DNA of 64,000 nucleotides, taken from contig NZ_MAQX01000022.1 of the NCBI RefSeq assembly GCF_001682865.1, forward strand, positions 248,001 to 312,000, in the 5' to 3' direction. The translations under genes were made by a program, and so were the position numbers. The notes below the pieces were generated by a model, which was not told the origin of the DNA, ran no database searches, and saw only the letters and a program-made list of their open reading frames with translations. Below, one piece after another: positions 34,456-44,305 of the stretch. This DNA comes from Bacillus sp. FJAT-26390. GTDB taxonomy: Bacteria > Bacillota > Bacilli > Paenibacillales > Paenibacillaceae. Position 1 is the stretch's first letter. The number at the start of each line of letters is the position of its first letter.

Positions 34456-37400
34456 ATGAGCGGACATAACGAACAATCTTTCGTGCATTTGCACGTCCAC
34501 AGCGAATATAGCCTGCTTGACGGCGCCGCTAGAATCCGTGACCTTACGGCTAGAGCTTCTGAGCTTGGCATGAAGGCGCTTGCGCTGACTGATCATGGCG
34601 TCATGTACGGAGCCATCCCTTTTTACAGGGCGTGCAAGGCGCATGGCATTAAACCGATTATCGGCTGCGAGCTTTATATGACGACCGGATCTCGTTTCGA
34701 GAAGGGCACGCGCAAAGAAAATCCGATCTTTCATTTGATCGTGCTGGCCAAGAATGAAACAGGCTATCGGAACCTGATGAAGCTTAGCTCGATCGCCCAT
34801 TTGGAAGGCTTTCACTATAAGCCGCGCGTCGATCTGGAGGTGCTAAGCGAGCATTCAGAGGGACTTATCTGTTTAAGCGCGTGCCTCGGCGGCGAAGTGT
34901 CCCAGCATTTGCTGCATGACCGGTTCGATGATGCGGAAGCTAGCGCTTTGCGTTACAAAGCTATTTTTGGCGATGATTTTTATTTGGAGCTGCAGGATCA
35001 TGGTCTGCTTGACCAGAAGAAGGTAGCTGCTGAAATGATAAAGCTCGCGAGCAAGACGGGCATTAAGCTCGCGGCAACAAATGACGTCCACTACCTCCGC
35101 GCGGAGGATGCTGCCGTTCAGGATGTACTGCTGTGCATCGGAACAGGCAAAACGACTCAAGATACCGATCGGCTGCGCATGCTGACGGATCAGATGTATT
35201 TGAAAAGCGCGGACGAGATGGCGCTTTTGTATAGGCATGCGCCGGAAGCGCTGGCGAATACGAGCGAAATTGCGGACAAATGTAATTTAGAGCTAACGTT
35301 GGGCCGCGCTGCGCTGCCTGTATTCAGGCCGGTACCGGCAGATATGAGCTCGTCCGATTATTTAATGACATTATGCCGCGACGGCCTGAATGCAAGGTAT
35401 GCCGGACAACCTGAATGGGCGACGGATGCTGAATACAAGCTGAAGGCGGAGCAGCGACTGGAGTATGAGCTATCTGTTATTGACAAAATGGGATTCAGCG
35501 ACTATTTCCTGATCGTTTGGGATTTTGTTCGCTTTGCGCATGAGCGAGGCATTCGCACAGGCCCCGGAAGGGGATCGTCCGCAGGAAGCTTGGTTGCTTA
35601 CACGCTGCGCATTACCGATGTTGACCCGCTCAAATATAAGCTGTTGTTCGAGCGGTTTCTTAACCCGGAGCGTATCTCCATGCCCGATATCGATATTGAC
35701 TTTAATGACGAGCGCCGCGATGAGGTTATCGCTTACGTTGCCGCCAAATACGGCGATGAGCATGTCGCGCAGATCATTACTTTCGGAACGATGGCAGCTA
35801 AAGCTGCGGTGCGGGATGTAGGGCGGGCGATGAATGTTCCGTTTCAAGAGGTGGACCGCGCGGCGAAGCTTATTCCGAACCAGCTTGGCATTACGCTCGA
35901 GGAAGCGCTTCGCATCAGCAGCGAGCTGCAGGATGCAAGCGATCGCCAGCCGAAGACGGCGGAGATGCTCAAGATGGCTTTGAAGGTAGAGGGCATGCCG
36001 CGGCATGCTTCCACGCATGCGGCGGGAGTCGTCATCTCGCAAGAGCCGCTGACCCATTATACGCCTATACAGGCGGGAAGCGAGCGGATACCGCTTACGC
36101 AGTATTCCATGGAGCATTTAGAAGCAATTGGGCTTCTTAAGATGGATTTTCTCGGCTTGCGGACGCTTTCCATATTAGAGCGTGCGCTGAAGGCCGTGAA
36201 GGAGCAGCACGGCAAAACGATTGATTTTCATACGATCAGCGATAATGATCCGGCAACATATGCGATGCTCAGCCGGGGCGATACGACAGGCATTTTCCAA
36301 CTGGAATCCGCTGGCGTGCGGCGCGTGCTGAAGGATATGAAACCAACGGAGTTTGAGGATATCGTCTCGGTGCTGGCGTTATATCGTCCAGGCCCGATGG
36401 AGTTTATTCCCAAATATATTCAAGGCAAGCATGGGGTCGTTACCGTCGAATATCCGCATCCCTCGCTAGAGCCTATATTGTCGGATACGTACGGCATTAT
36501 CGTCTACCAGGAGCAAATTATGCAAATTGCTTCCCTCATGGCAGGGTTCTCGCTAGGCGAAGCGGATCTGCTGCGGCGAGCCGTTTCGAAGAAGAAACGC
36601 GAGGTGCTTGACGAGGAGCGTGCGCACTTCGTGAAGGGCAGCCTTGCGCAGGGTTACTCCGAATCGGAGGCGAATCATGTGTATGACATGATCGTTCGCT
36701 TTGCCGATTATGGCTTCCCGCGGGCGCATGCTGCCGCATATGGCGTGCTTGCTTTTCAGACAGCTTGGCTGAAGGCAAATTTTCCGGTAGAGTTTATGGC
36801 TTCGATGCTCGCCTCCGTGACCGGCAACCAGCGGAAGACGGCTGAGTATGTGGATGAATGCCGCCGCATGGGCATCGCCGTGCTGCCGCCGGATGTGAAT
36901 GAAAGCAGCGTTTCCTTCACGCCTGTGGGGAATGCGGTCCGCTTCGGACTTGCGGCGATCAAAAACGTCGGTACACAAGCGATTGAAGCGCTCCAGAAGG
37001 AGCGGGGGGAGCAGCCTTTTGAGAGTCTGCTGGATTTATGCAGGCGCGTCGATTTACGCGTCGTAAACAAGCGGGTATTGGAGTCGCTTATCCAAGCGGG
37101 GGCTTTGGATTCTATGCCCGGCCACCGCGCCCAGCTGCTGGCTGCCCTTGAGGAAACGGTAGAGGCTGCAGTCAAATGGCGCAAGGAGCGCGAGGAGCTG
37201 CAAATCGAAATGTTCGGTCTCGACGAGGTGCAAAACTGGGATGTGGAGCTTCCGGAAATTCGTCCCTTCACGACGAGTCAGCAGCTTGACTTTGAACGTG
37301 ATTTGCTCGGACTATATTTATCGGGCCATCCGCTTGATGCGGTCGATCGGCAGCTTGAATCACTTGGGCTTGACCGCTTGGTCGAGCTAAGCGATGCAAA

Positions 37401-38115
37401 GGATGGGGCGATTGCCATTGCAGGCGTAATGATCGTATCGCTTAAGCCCTTCACGAACAAGAAGGGGCTAGCGATGGGCTTCTTGGAGCTGGAGGATCGC
37501 ATTATGCGAGTGGAAGCCGTTGTGTTTCCGACGGTTTGGAAGCGAATTGGGAGCAAGCTTGAGAAAGGCGGCTTAGCGATCATTCAGGCAACCGTTCAAC
37601 AGCAGGATGACGATTATAAGCTGCTTGTCGAGGATTGTGTGCCGATAGGCGAAGCGGATATGGATCTTGCGGAGCAGGTTAGACGGCTGCAAAAGCAGGC
37701 GCAGGCTCGGGCTGCCCGTACGAGCGGCGGCACATCCGCAAGCGGAGCGGCTTCCAAAAGCCGTCCGCAGAGAACGCAAAGCGGGGCAGCTTCGGCTGAT
37801 CCGGCACGTAGGCCAAATGCGGCCGTAAGCGGACAAGCGCTTCAGAAAAATGCTCCTTCGGAGAAAGCGGCGCCAACTGATCGCAAGCCGCAGCGCGTAT
37901 ATATCAAAATCGCATCAGCGAATGAAGAGCCGGCCGTGCTTGAGAAGCTTAAGGGTTTGCTGGCAGGCCATTCCGGACAGCTTGCGACCGTATTATTTTA
38001 CGTGCAAGGCCAGAAGTCCATCGCGCTGAGCGACAGCTATCGCGTGAAGCCTTCGCCGCAGCTCATCGCTGCTGTCGAGCAGCTTCTGGGGGAAGGCGCA
38101 ATTATCGTGAGATAA
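34456..38115 (+). CDS. dnaE: DNA polymerase III subunit alpha (DnaE)
   Basis: The 1219-residue C-family polymerase starts with a PHP domain (FVHLHVHSEYSLLDG, residues about 9-24), then the palm region with GRGSSAGSLVAY (about 371) and the catalytic Asp pair in MPDIDIDFND (about 412), a fingers region with the tandem DLLRRAVSKKKRE, a helix-hairpin-helix segment and an OB-fold near residue 990. A Ser/Ala-rich linker (about 1075-1140) precedes the last domain. In low-GC Gram-positives DnaE extends primers and hands over to PolC. The gene stands divergent from ytrHI. Confidence 0.95.
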   Translation: MSGHNEQSFVHLHVHSEYSLLDGAARIRDLTARASELGMKALALTDHGVMYGAIPFYRACKAHGIKPIIGCELYMTTGSRFEKGTRKENPIFHLIVLAKNETGYRNLMKLSSIAHLEGFHYKPRVDLEVLSEHSEGLICLSACLGGEVSQHLLHDRFDDAEASALRYKAIFGDDFYLELQDHGLLDQKKVAAEMIKLASKTGIKLAATNDVHYLRAEDAAVQDVLLCIGTGKTTQDTDRLRMLTDQMYLKSADEMALLYRHAPEALANTSEIADKCNLELTLGRAALPVFRPVPADMSSSDYLMTLCRDGLNARYAGQPEWATDAEYKLKAEQRLEYELSVIDKMGFSDYFLIVWDFVRFAHERGIRTGPGRGSSAGSLVAYTLRITDVDPLKYKLLFERFLNPERISMPDIDIDFNDERRDEVIAYVAAKYGDEHVAQIITFGTMAAKAAVRDVGRAMNVPFQEVDRAAKLIPNQLGITLEEALRISSELQDASDRQPKTAEMLKMALKVEGMPRHASTHAAGVVISQEPLTHYTPIQAGSERIPLTQYSMEHLEAIGLLKMDFLGLRTLSILERALKAVKEQHGKTIDFHTISDNDPATYAMLSRGDTTGIFQLESAGVRRVLKDMKPTEFEDIVSVLALYRPGPMEFIPKYIQGKHGVVTVEYPHPSLEPILSDTYGIIVYQEQIMQIASLMAGFSLGEADLLRRAVSKKKREVLDEERAHFVKGSLAQGYSESEANHVYDMIVRFADYGFPRAHAAAYGVLAFQTAWLKANFPVEFMASMLASVTGNQRKTAEYVDECRRMGIAVLPPDVNESSVSFTPVGNAVRFGLAAIKNVGTQAIEALQKERGEQPFESLLDLCRRVDLRVVNKRVLESLIQAGALDSMPGHRAQLLAALEETVEAAVKWRKEREELQIEMFGLDEVQNWDVELPEIRPFTTSQQLDFERDLLGLYLSGHPLDAVDRQLESLGLDRLVELSDAKDGAIAIAGVMIVSLKPFTNKKGLAMGFLELEDRIMRVEAVVFPTVWKRIGSKLEKGGLAIIQATVQQQDDDYKLLVEDCVPIGEADMDLAEQVRRLQKQAQARAARTSGGTSASGAASKSRPQRTQSGAASADPARRPNAAVSGQALQKNAPSEKAAPTDRKPQRVYIKIASANEEPAVLEKLKGLLAGHSGQLATVLFYVQGQKSIALSDSYRVKPSPQLIAAVEQLLGEGAIIVR

Positions 38116-38434
38116 CAAGAGAATCGACAATCACAAAAAAACTAGCTGCTCTATGCTTGCAAACATGCAAGAAATAGAAGCTGTTTCAGCATCTTTAATA
38201 GGATTCACGAAGTTCAGCGCTGTGAGAATCTGCAAAAGGAACCCGCCTCCCGTAAAATCTCGCAAACAAATGGATTTCGTATGCACGTCAACGCTTGTAC
38301 GCGCATATGTTTAGAGATACATGTGACGATGGCAATGAAGCTCGCTCATAAGGAGTTTGCCTTAGGACAATGCCATCTGCTCACGCTAATGTTTCCAAGA
38401 TTAACGTACAAGCAGTTACGGGAGGATGGGTCCT
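38116..38434. other. Intergenic region dnaE-pgpA without recognised gene
   Basis: About 320 bases hold no supported gene and no T-tailed terminator. The only structure seen is a small hairpin, CTTGC...GCAAG, at about 38156-38171. Confidence 0.5.
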
Positions 38435-38926
38435 ATGACAGGAATTGAGAAGTGGCTCTTAAAACGCGGGGTATCGGTCGACGATGTAACTGAAATCGTG
38501 TACACGCTGCAGCGTCCCTATAACGGTGATTTGACGATGGAAGAATGCGAGGAGAGCGTAAGAGCGGTGCTTGCTAAGCGCGAGGTGCAATATGTCATGT
38601 ATACGGGCATTGCCCTTGATGAGTTAGCAGAGCGCAGATTGCTGCCGGAACCGCTGCAATCGATCATGGAAACCGATGAGTCGCTCTACGGCGTCGATGA
38701 GACGCTGGCGCTCGGCATTACGAATGTTTACGGCATGATTGGATTGACGAGCTTCGGATATTTAGATAAAGTAAAACCCGGCATTATTCGTCAACTGAAT
38801 TTAAAAGGCGAACGCATTCATGTGTTTCTCGATGACTTGGTCGCTGGTTTGGCCGCCGCTGCATCGGCAAGGATTGCGCATCAGGACCCGAAAGCGATCC
38901 GATATGATTTGCCGGATTCCCCATGA
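38435..38926 (+). CDS. pgpA: Phosphatidylglycerophosphatase A (YutG-like)
   Basis: The 163-residue protein matches the PgpA/YutG family, which removes phosphate from phosphatidylglycerophosphate to give phosphatidylglycerol. The segments VYGMIGLTSFGYLDK and HVFLDDLVAGLAAAASAR are typical. No long membrane helices are present, as in the soluble-like Gram-positive forms. ATG 38435 is chosen because GGGAGG lies 9 bases upstream; ATG 38426 would lie next to that site. Confidence 0.8.
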   Translation: MTGIEKWLLKRGVSVDDVTEIVYTLQRPYNGDLTMEECEESVRAVLAKREVQYVMYTGIALDELAERRLLPEPLQSIMETDESLYGVDETLALGITNVYGMIGLTSFGYLDKVKPGIIRQLNLKGERIHVFLDDLVAGLAAAASARIAHQDPKAIRYDLPDSP

Positions 38927-38970
38927 CTATGGTATCATTATGACATCATATGGCCTGTTACCGGGATAGC

Positions 38971-39014
38971 TATGCTTAGTAAGTGAACTTTGCGGTAGCA
39001 AAGTTTTCAGGAGG
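38971..39014 (+). repeat. Hairpin-Shine-Dalgarno repeat element, copy B
   Basis: The sequence TATGCTTAGTAAGTG is followed by an 8-bp hairpin AACTTTGC-GGTA-GCAAAGTT (38986-39005), then TTCAGGAGG directly in front of the next start codon. It is similar to the copy at 43660-43700. Confidence 0.65.
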
Positions 39015-39018
39015 TACC

Positions 39019-39213
39019 ATGATGTGGACGGTCATTTATATCGCACCAACAGCTAAAATCGCAGATAACATCAAGAAGCGGCTAACGGAGGAAGGATTTT
39101 TGGTGAAAATCCGCTCTGTCAATCTGTCCAAACAGCAATACGAGATACTAGTTCCGTCTGGCGAGTTGGAGGAAGTTCAAGAAGTATTCAACTCCATTAT
39201 GCGGCCATTATGA
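39019..39213 (+). CDS. Small DUF2007-like protein
   Basis: The protein has 64 residues from ATG 39019 (or 63 from 39022), behind AGGAGG. The pattern TVIYIAPTAKIADNIKKRLTE ... VKIRS ... QYEILVPSGELEEVQEVF resembles small ferredoxin-like DUF2007/putative signal-transducing proteins that have a beta-alpha-beta fold. Its place, 40 bases before accD, suggests cotranscription with fatty-acid synthesis genes. Function is unknown. Its ribosome site is part of the hairpin repeat upstream. Confidence 0.65.
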   Translation: MMWTVIYIAPTAKIADNIKKRLTEEGFLVKIRSVNLSKQQYEILVPSGELEEVQEVFNSIMRPL

Positions 39214-39253
39214 TGGACTGCTCTATACTATTGCGCCTTGAGAGGTGTCACAC

Positions 39254-40123
39254 GTGCAAATAAAGGACTTATTTACGAAGAAGAAATATGCGACTATACC
39301 ATCGGAACCCCGCAAGCGGGAAGTTCCAGAGGGCTTGATGAATAAGTGCTCCAAATGCGGCACCATTCAGTACAGCAAAGAGCTCGAAAAAAATTTAAAA
39401 GTATGCTCTTCCTGCGGCCATCATTACCGGCTAAGCGCATGGGAGCGTATAGCATTGACGCTTGATGAAGGACATTTGTTAGAATACGATGCGAATATGG
39501 AATCCGTCGATCCTCTAAACTTCCCTGGTTATGCCGGCAAGCTTGAGCAGCAGAAGAGCAAGTCAAATCTTCGCGATGCTGTCGTAACAGGGGAAGGAAC
39601 GATCGGCGGTTTTCCGGTTGTCGTTGCAGTAATGAGCTTTGATTTCTTCACCGGCAGTATGGGATCCGTAGTTGGGGAGAAGATTACTAGAGCAATCGAA
39701 GCGGCTCATGCCAAGCAGCTGCCGCTTCTTATTTTCTCTACTTCCGGCGGAGCCCGCATGCAGGAAAGTATTTTGAGCTTAATGCAAATGGCTAAGACGA
39801 GCGCGGCGCTTTCGAAATTTCAAGGCGCAGGTGGTTTGTTTATTTCAATTTTTACCGATCCTACTACAGGCGGGGTTTCGGCAAGCTTTGCGAGCTTGGG
39901 CGACTACAATTTGGCCGAGCCTGGCGCGTTGATCGGTTTTGCCGGTCGGATTGTCATCGAACAAACGATTCGCCAGAAGCTGCCGGATGACTTCCAGACA
40001 GCCGAGTTTAACTTGCAGCACGGCCAATTGGACAAAGTCGTACACCGCAAAGATATGAAGCCTACGTTAGCAAAGCTGCTCGATATGCATTGCGTAAGGG
40101 AGGAAACATCCTATGGCGGGTGA
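39254..40123 (+). CDS. accD: Acetyl-CoA carboxylase carboxyltransferase subunit beta
   Basis: The 289-residue protein begins at GTG 39254 ([11 protein letters not shown]), with AGAGGTG 6-7 bases upstream; GTG 39245 is in frame but falls in the ribosome site. An N-terminal Zn ribbon (CSKCGT and CSSCGHH, about residues 32-57) is followed by the crotonase-like carboxyltransferase domain ([33 protein letters not shown]). Together with AccA it transfers the carboxyl group to acetyl-CoA in fatty-acid synthesis. It overlaps accA by 11 bases. Confidence 0.95.
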   Translation: MQIKDLFTKKKYATIPSEPRKREVPEGLMNKCSKCGTIQYSKELEKNLKVCSSCGHHYRLSAWERIALTLDEGHLLEYDANMESVDPLNFPGYAGKLEQQKSKSNLRDAVVTGEGTIGGFPVVVAVMSFDFFTGSMGSVVGEKITRAIEAAHAKQLPLLIFSTSGGARMQESILSLMQMAKTSAALSKFQGAGGLFISIFTDPTTGGVSASFASLGDYNLAEPGALIGFAGRIVIEQTIRQKLPDDFQTAEFNLQHGQLDKVVHRKDMKPTLAKLLDMHCVREETSYGG

Positions 40124-41183
40124 GCTGCCTTTTGAAAAACCGCTGAATGATTTGCGGCAGAAGGTTACCGAGCTGAAGACTTTGAGCGTGGAGAAGGGTA
40201 TTGACTTCACCGAAGAGATTTTAGGTCTGGAGCAAAAGTGCAAGCAGCTTGAAGAAGAGCTGTATAGCGAGCTGTCTCCGGCTCAAAAAATGCATATGGC
40301 GCGTCATCACCAGCGTCCGACTTCGCTTGACTACATTCAAACGGTATTTACAGATTATATGGAGCTGCACGGGGATCGTCTGTTTGCGGACGATCTTGCC
40401 ATCGTTGGCGGGCTTGCCAAGCTTAACGGTGTTCCGGTTACCGTAATCGGACATCAACGGGGCAAGGATACGCGCGAGAACATCGCTCGCTTCTTTGGAA
40501 GCCCTCACCCAGAGGGCTTTCGCAAAGCTTTGCGGCTAATGGAGCAAGCAAACAAGTTCAAGCGGCCAATCATTACCTTTATTGATACGAAGGGTGCTTA
40601 TCCGGGCAAAACTGCAGAGGAACGCGGCCAATCGGAAGCGATTGCGCGCAACCTGCGGGAAATGGCCGGCTTCGGCGTGCCTATCATTTGTATCGTTATC
40701 GGTGAAGGCGGCAGCGGCGGCGCTTTGGCGCTAGGCGTGGGCAACCGTGTACTTATGTTGGAAAATGCGATTTACAGCGCCATTTCACCAAACGGAGCAG
40801 CTTCTATTTTGTGGAAGGATGCCTCCAGAGCGGATCAAGCTGCTGAAGCTATGAAGATTACAGCTAAGGATTTGCTTGAATTTGGCGTGATCGAGGATAT
40901 CGTTGCAGAACCGCAAGGAGGCGCTCATAAGGATTTGGCGTTCCAAGCGGAGCAAATTAAGGAAAAGCTATGGGTGCATCTTCAAGAGCTCCTGCAAATG
41001 AACGCTGAGCAGTTGATCGAGGATCGCTATAATAAATTCCGTAAGATCGGCCAGTTCAAGGTGGTTGATGAGCCGCACGAAGCGCCAAGCGCGCCGGTTA
41101 GTGACGCCAATATTGGCGAAGCGGCTGATGCTGCGGATCAATCTTCCGTGCAAACGGCTGAAGCAACTACTACGATTCAGTAA
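40113..41183 (+). CDS. accA: Acetyl-CoA carboxylase carboxyltransferase subunit alpha
   Basis: The 356-residue protein matches AccA: an N-terminal helical region, then [35 protein letters not shown] and [17 protein letters not shown], which form the oxyanion and CoA sites. It overlaps accD by 11 bases. The C-terminus is about 35 residues longer than usual (Ala/Glu/Asp-rich, from about residue 320). In Bacillus pfkA usually follows accA; here pyk does. Confidence 0.95.
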   Translation: MAGELPFEKPLNDLRQKVTELKTLSVEKGIDFTEEILGLEQKCKQLEEELYSELSPAQKMHMARHHQRPTSLDYIQTVFTDYMELHGDRLFADDLAIVGGLAKLNGVPVTVIGHQRGKDTRENIARFFGSPHPEGFRKALRLMEQANKFKRPIITFIDTKGAYPGKTAEERGQSEAIARNLREMAGFGVPIICIVIGEGGSGGALALGVGNRVLMLENAIYSAISPNGAASILWKDASRADQAAEAMKITAKDLLEFGVIEDIVAEPQGGAHKDLAFQAEQIKEKLWVHLQELLQMNAEQLIEDRYNKFRKIGQFKVVDEPHEAPSAPVSDANIGEAADAADQSSVQTAEATTTIQ

Positions 41184-41276
41184 ATTATATGTAAAATTGA
41201 TTATTTCACTGTACAAGCAGTGGGGTGTCATGTCAGTATAGAATAGAATTCAGGCAATATACGGAGGAAACTTAAC

Positions 41277-43031
41277 ATGCGTAAAACTAAAATCGTTTGT
41301 ACTATCGGTCCATCCAGCGAATCGTTGGAAAATACAAAGAAACTAATTCATGCCGGCATGAACGTAGCCCGTCTTAACTTCTCCCACGGAGATTTCGAAG
41401 AGCACGGCAATCGTATCAAAAATATCCGCATTGCAAATGCCGAGCTTGGCACTTCTGTAGCGGTTTTGCTTGACACGAAGGGTCCTGAGATTCGTCTTGG
41501 CAAGCTGAAAGAAGAGCCTATCGAATTGAACCAAGGCGAGACGGTTACACTTACAACGGAAGATATTTTGGGCGATCGCAACCGTGTTCCGATTACGTAC
41601 AATAACCTTCCAAACGATGTAACAATTGGTTCGACTATTTTGATCGATGACGGCTTGATCGGATTGACGGTTGAAGAGGTTCACGGAACTGAAATCGTAT
41701 GCCGTATCGTAAATAGCGGTCCAATTAAAAGCAAAAAAGGCGTTAACGTACCCGGCGTGAAAATTTCACTTCCTGGTATTACAGAGAAGGATGCGAATGA
41801 TATCGTATTCGGTATCGAAATGGGCGTAGATTTCATCGCAGCTTCTTTCGTGCGTAAAGCGAGCGACGTGCTTGAAATCCGTGAGCTTCTTGAGCGTCAC
41901 AATGCGGGTCATATTCAAATCATCTCCAAAATCGAAAACCAAGAAGGCGTAGACAATCTTGATGAGATTCTTGAGGTTTCCGACGGCCTAATGGTAGCGC
42001 GTGGCGATCTAGGCGTAGAAATTCCAGCCGAAGAAGTGCCGCTCGTGCAAAAAAACATGATCAGAAAAGGTAACCGTGTAGGCAAACCAGTAATCACGGC
42101 TACACAAATGTTGGATTCCATGCAGCGCAACCCGCGTCCAACTCGCGCAGAAGCGAGTGACGTTGCAAATGCGATTTTTGACGGTACAGATGCAATCATG
42201 CTATCCGGCGAAACGGCTGCAGGAAGATACCCAACTGAATCCGTACAAACAATGGCACGTATCGCAGAGCGCGCTGAGGCGGCTTTGGAATACCGTGAAA
42301 TTTTCACTAAGCAAGCTAATGCACAACAAACATCCGTTACAGAAGCAATCAGCCAAGCTGTTGCTAACTCCGCTCTTGATCTAAGCGCAAAAGCGATCAT
42401 TACTTCTACACAAAGCGGCTTTACAGCTCGCATGGTATCGAAGTACAAGCCAAAAGCTCCAATCATCGCAGTAACAACTGATGAGAAAGTATTGCGTCGT
42501 CTATCACTCATTTGGGGTGTATTAGCGGTACTTGGTCCAGATGCTGATACGACGGACGAAATGTTTGAAAATGCGGTTAAAGGCGGCATGAGCACAGGCT
42601 TCCTAAGCCTTGGCGATACAGTTGTCATTACAGCAGGCGTTCCTGTTGGCCGCGCCGGCACGACGAACTTGATCAAAATTCACCACATCGGTGAGCTTTT
42701 GGCACAAGGACAAGGCATCGGAAGCCAAACGGCAATCGGTAAAATCGTTGTAGCTCGTACGCCAGAAGAGGCACTCGCGAAAACGACTGAAGGCTCTATC
42801 TTGGTTACGATCTCGACAGACAAAGAATATATGCCTGCATTCGAGAAAGCGGGAGCGGTTATTACAGAGCAAGGCGGCATTACTAGCCATGCTGCAGTAG
42901 TAGGCCTTAACCTTGGAATCCCAGTTATTCTTGGAATCGCAAATGCGACAGAATTGCTTAAAGATGGCATGGAAGTAACCATCTATGGCGAAACTGGCGT
43001 CATTTATCACGGCCAATCAAAAGTACTGTAA
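41277..43031 (+). CDS. pyk: Pyruvate kinase with C-terminal PEP-utiliser domain
   Basis: The 584-residue enzyme converts phosphoenolpyruvate and ADP to pyruvate and ATP. Visible motifs include the N-terminal [24 protein letters not shown], the catalytic-Lys segment [29 protein letters not shown] and TATQMLDSM. Beyond the standard 475 residues there is a C-terminal swivelling phosphohistidine-type domain ([19 protein letters not shown], about residue 531), typical of Bacillus-type pyruvate kinases. CGGAGGAAAC precedes ATG 41277. A terminator follows. Confidence 0.95.
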   Translation: MRKTKIVCTIGPSSESLENTKKLIHAGMNVARLNFSHGDFEEHGNRIKNIRIANAELGTSVAVLLDTKGPEIRLGKLKEEPIELNQGETVTLTTEDILGDRNRVPITYNNLPNDVTIGSTILIDDGLIGLTVEEVHGTEIVCRIVNSGPIKSKKGVNVPGVKISLPGITEKDANDIVFGIEMGVDFIAASFVRKASDVLEIRELLERHNAGHIQIISKIENQEGVDNLDEILEVSDGLMVARGDLGVEIPAEEVPLVQKNMIRKGNRVGKPVITATQMLDSMQRNPRPTRAEASDVANAIFDGTDAIMLSGETAAGRYPTESVQTMARIAERAEAALEYREIFTKQANAQQTSVTEAISQAVANSALDLSAKAIITSTQSGFTARMVSKYKPKAPIIAVTTDEKVLRRLSLIWGVLAVLGPDADTTDEMFENAVKGGMSTGFLSLGDTVVITAGVPVGRAGTTNLIKIHHIGELLAQGQGIGSQTAIGKIVVARTPEEALAKTTEGSILVTISTDKEYMPAFEKAGAVITEQGGITSHAAVVGLNLGIPVILGIANATELLKDGMEVTIYGETGVIYHGQSKVL

Positions 43032-43073
43032 TTAAACAGCGCTTTTTCACCAACTATAATGGATAGAAGCTTG

Positions 43074-43103
43074 AAGCGGGGGTGCTTACACCCTCGCTTT
43101 TTG
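43074..43103 (+). terminator. Intrinsic terminator after pyk
   Basis: AAGCGGGGGTG pairs with CACCCTCGCTT (one G-T pair) around a CTTA loop and is followed by TTTTT. Confidence 0.88.
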
Positions 43104-43159
43104 CTAATTACATAGGATTTATGTAAGCTTATTGTATATGGAATTTGGGAGGATCTGTC

Positions 43160-43642
43160 ATGCTTGCTGCTTCTGGCTGGTTTATGCATCCCATTCGCGT
43201 TCGCTATCAGGAAACCGATCAAATGGGTGTCGTTTTTCATGGAAATTATGTAACTTGGTTTGAAATTGGACGTACGGAATGGATAAGGAATGCTGGTTAC
43301 CATTATAAAGCGATCGAGGAACGCGGTTTGCTGCTGCCTGTCGTGGATTTGCATTGCCGTTATTTGCTGCCCGCGCGTTATGACGATACGGTTCTTGTAT
43401 GTACACGGGTAGCCGACTTCTCTCCCGTGCGACTTACTTTTGAGTCGCAAATTAGAAGGGTCACGCCATCGGAGTTCCATGCTTTTGAGCTTGAAGCAAA
43501 CGCACAGCTGCCAGGAGAACTGTTAGTCGAGGGCGGCACTAAGCATGTATGGGTAAACACGGAGTGGCAGCCTGCACGCTTAAATAAGGTGATGCCGGAG
43601 CTCTATGGGCTGCTGCAAACGAAGAGTACGCTTGCGAAGTAA
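43160..43642 (+). CDS. Acyl-CoA thioesterase (YbgC/FadM-like hotdog)
   Basis: The 160-residue protein has the hotdog thioesterase pattern RVRYQETDQMGVVFHGNYVTWFEIGRTEW, split here as RVRYQETDQMG and VFHGNYVTWFE; the Asp in TDQMG is the usual catalytic residue of this family. ATG 43160 is used because GGGAGG lies 7 bases upstream; an in-frame TTG at 43145 precedes that site. Its stop codon lies inside a degenerate copy of the hairpin repeat. Confidence 0.85.
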   Translation: MLAASGWFMHPIRVRYQETDQMGVVFHGNYVTWFEIGRTEWIRNAGYHYKAIEERGLLLPVVDLHCRYLLPARYDDTVLVCTRVADFSPVRLTFESQIRRVTPSEFHAFELEANAQLPGELLVEGGTKHVWVNTEWQPARLNKVMPELYGLLQTKSTLAK

Positions 43643-43655
43643 GTTTGCTCCGCAA
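43627..43655 (+). repeat. Degenerate first copy of hairpin repeat (partial)
   Basis: TACGCTTGCGAAGTAAGTTTGC... repeats, at an offset of 33 bases, the complete element that starts at 43660. The TAA of this copy is the stop codon of the thioesterase gene. The 3' half of the stem and the AGGAGG are missing. Confidence 0.6.
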
Positions 43656-43659
43656 TGTC

Positions 43660-43700
43660 TATGCTTACGAAGTAAGTTTGCATCGCAAACTTTTAGGAGG
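43660..43700 (+). repeat. Hairpin-Shine-Dalgarno repeat element, copy A
   Basis: TATGCTTACGAAGT is followed by a perfect 8-bp hairpin AAGTTTGC-ATC-GCAAACTT (43674-43692), then TTAGGAGG, which serves as the Shine-Dalgarno of fxsA. The layout is the same as in the element at 38971-39014. Confidence 0.7.
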
Positions 43701-43707
43701 TCAAATC

Positions 43708-44100
43708 ATGTATAAATGGCTGCTCGCTGTCTTTATTGTCGTTCCGCTCGTTGAGCTGATTGGTATTTTTACGGTTGGCAACTGGATCGGCGGTTGGAAT
43801 ACTTTTTTTATACTGATCGTGATGGGATTGGCAGGCGCATATCTGGCTCGCGCGGAAGGGCGGCGAGTATGGGGCGAGGCTCAGCGTCAAATGCAAGCGG
43901 GACAAATTCCCGGCCAGTCGATTTTGGACGGCTTGTGTGTGCTGGCAGGTGGACTATTGCTGCTCATGCCCGGGTTTATTTCCGATATCGTGGGCGTCAC
44001 GCTGCTCATTCCGGCAACACGTGTCTTTTATAGGCAAATGATGCTGCATTGGCTGGAAAAAAGAATGAGAAACGGCAATTTTAAAATCGGCCGTTTCTAA
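43708..44100 (+). CDS. fxsA: FxsA-family membrane protein
   Basis: The 130-residue protein (MYKWLLAVFIVVPLVELIGIF) has three hydrophobic segments and the FxsA pattern NTFFILIVMGLAGAYLAR and PGFISDIVGVTLLIPATR. In E. coli FxsA relieves exclusion of phage T7 by the F plasmid when overproduced; its normal role is unknown. In Bacillus the homologue YtzA is next to pyk, which fits this locus. The start follows the AGGAGG of the hairpin repeat. Confidence 0.88.
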   Translation: MYKWLLAVFIVVPLVELIGIFTVGNWIGGWNTFFILIVMGLAGAYLARAEGRRVWGEAQRQMQAGQIPGQSILDGLCVLAGGLLLLMPGFISDIVGVTLLIPATRVFYRQMMLHWLEKRMRNGNFKIGRF

Positions 44101-44102
44101 TA

Positions 44103-44130
44103 TTTACGTTACCTTTACAAAAGGCTAACA
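44103..44130 (+). promoter_or_regulatory. PhoP-like box upstream of ppk
   Basis: Three hexamers, TTTACG (44103-44108), TTTACA (44114-44119) and CTAACA (44125-44130), sit at exactly 11-base intervals. This resembles tandem TT(A/T/C)ACA repeats with 5-bp spacers bound by PhoP in Bacillus. A CATAAT at 44151-44156, 20 bases further, could be the -10. Confidence 0.5.
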
Positions 44131-44305
44131 TGGCAATAATAGTCATGCTTCATAATAAAATAGATATATGTCGTTTCTTGTCACTTTTGAAGATATGTTT
44201 AACGCTGCCTCGTATTAAAGCTTGCGAAGCGGAATGGATCTGCAAAAAGAAACGTACACATTAGAACCGTGATTATTTCGCATAATTACTCAGGAGGCGT
44301 GAGAA

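Noticed and set aside
34279..34815. 178-residue minus-strand ORF overlapping the start of dnaE
   Set aside because: It covers the conserved PHP domain of dnaE on the other strand and has no start site of good quality.
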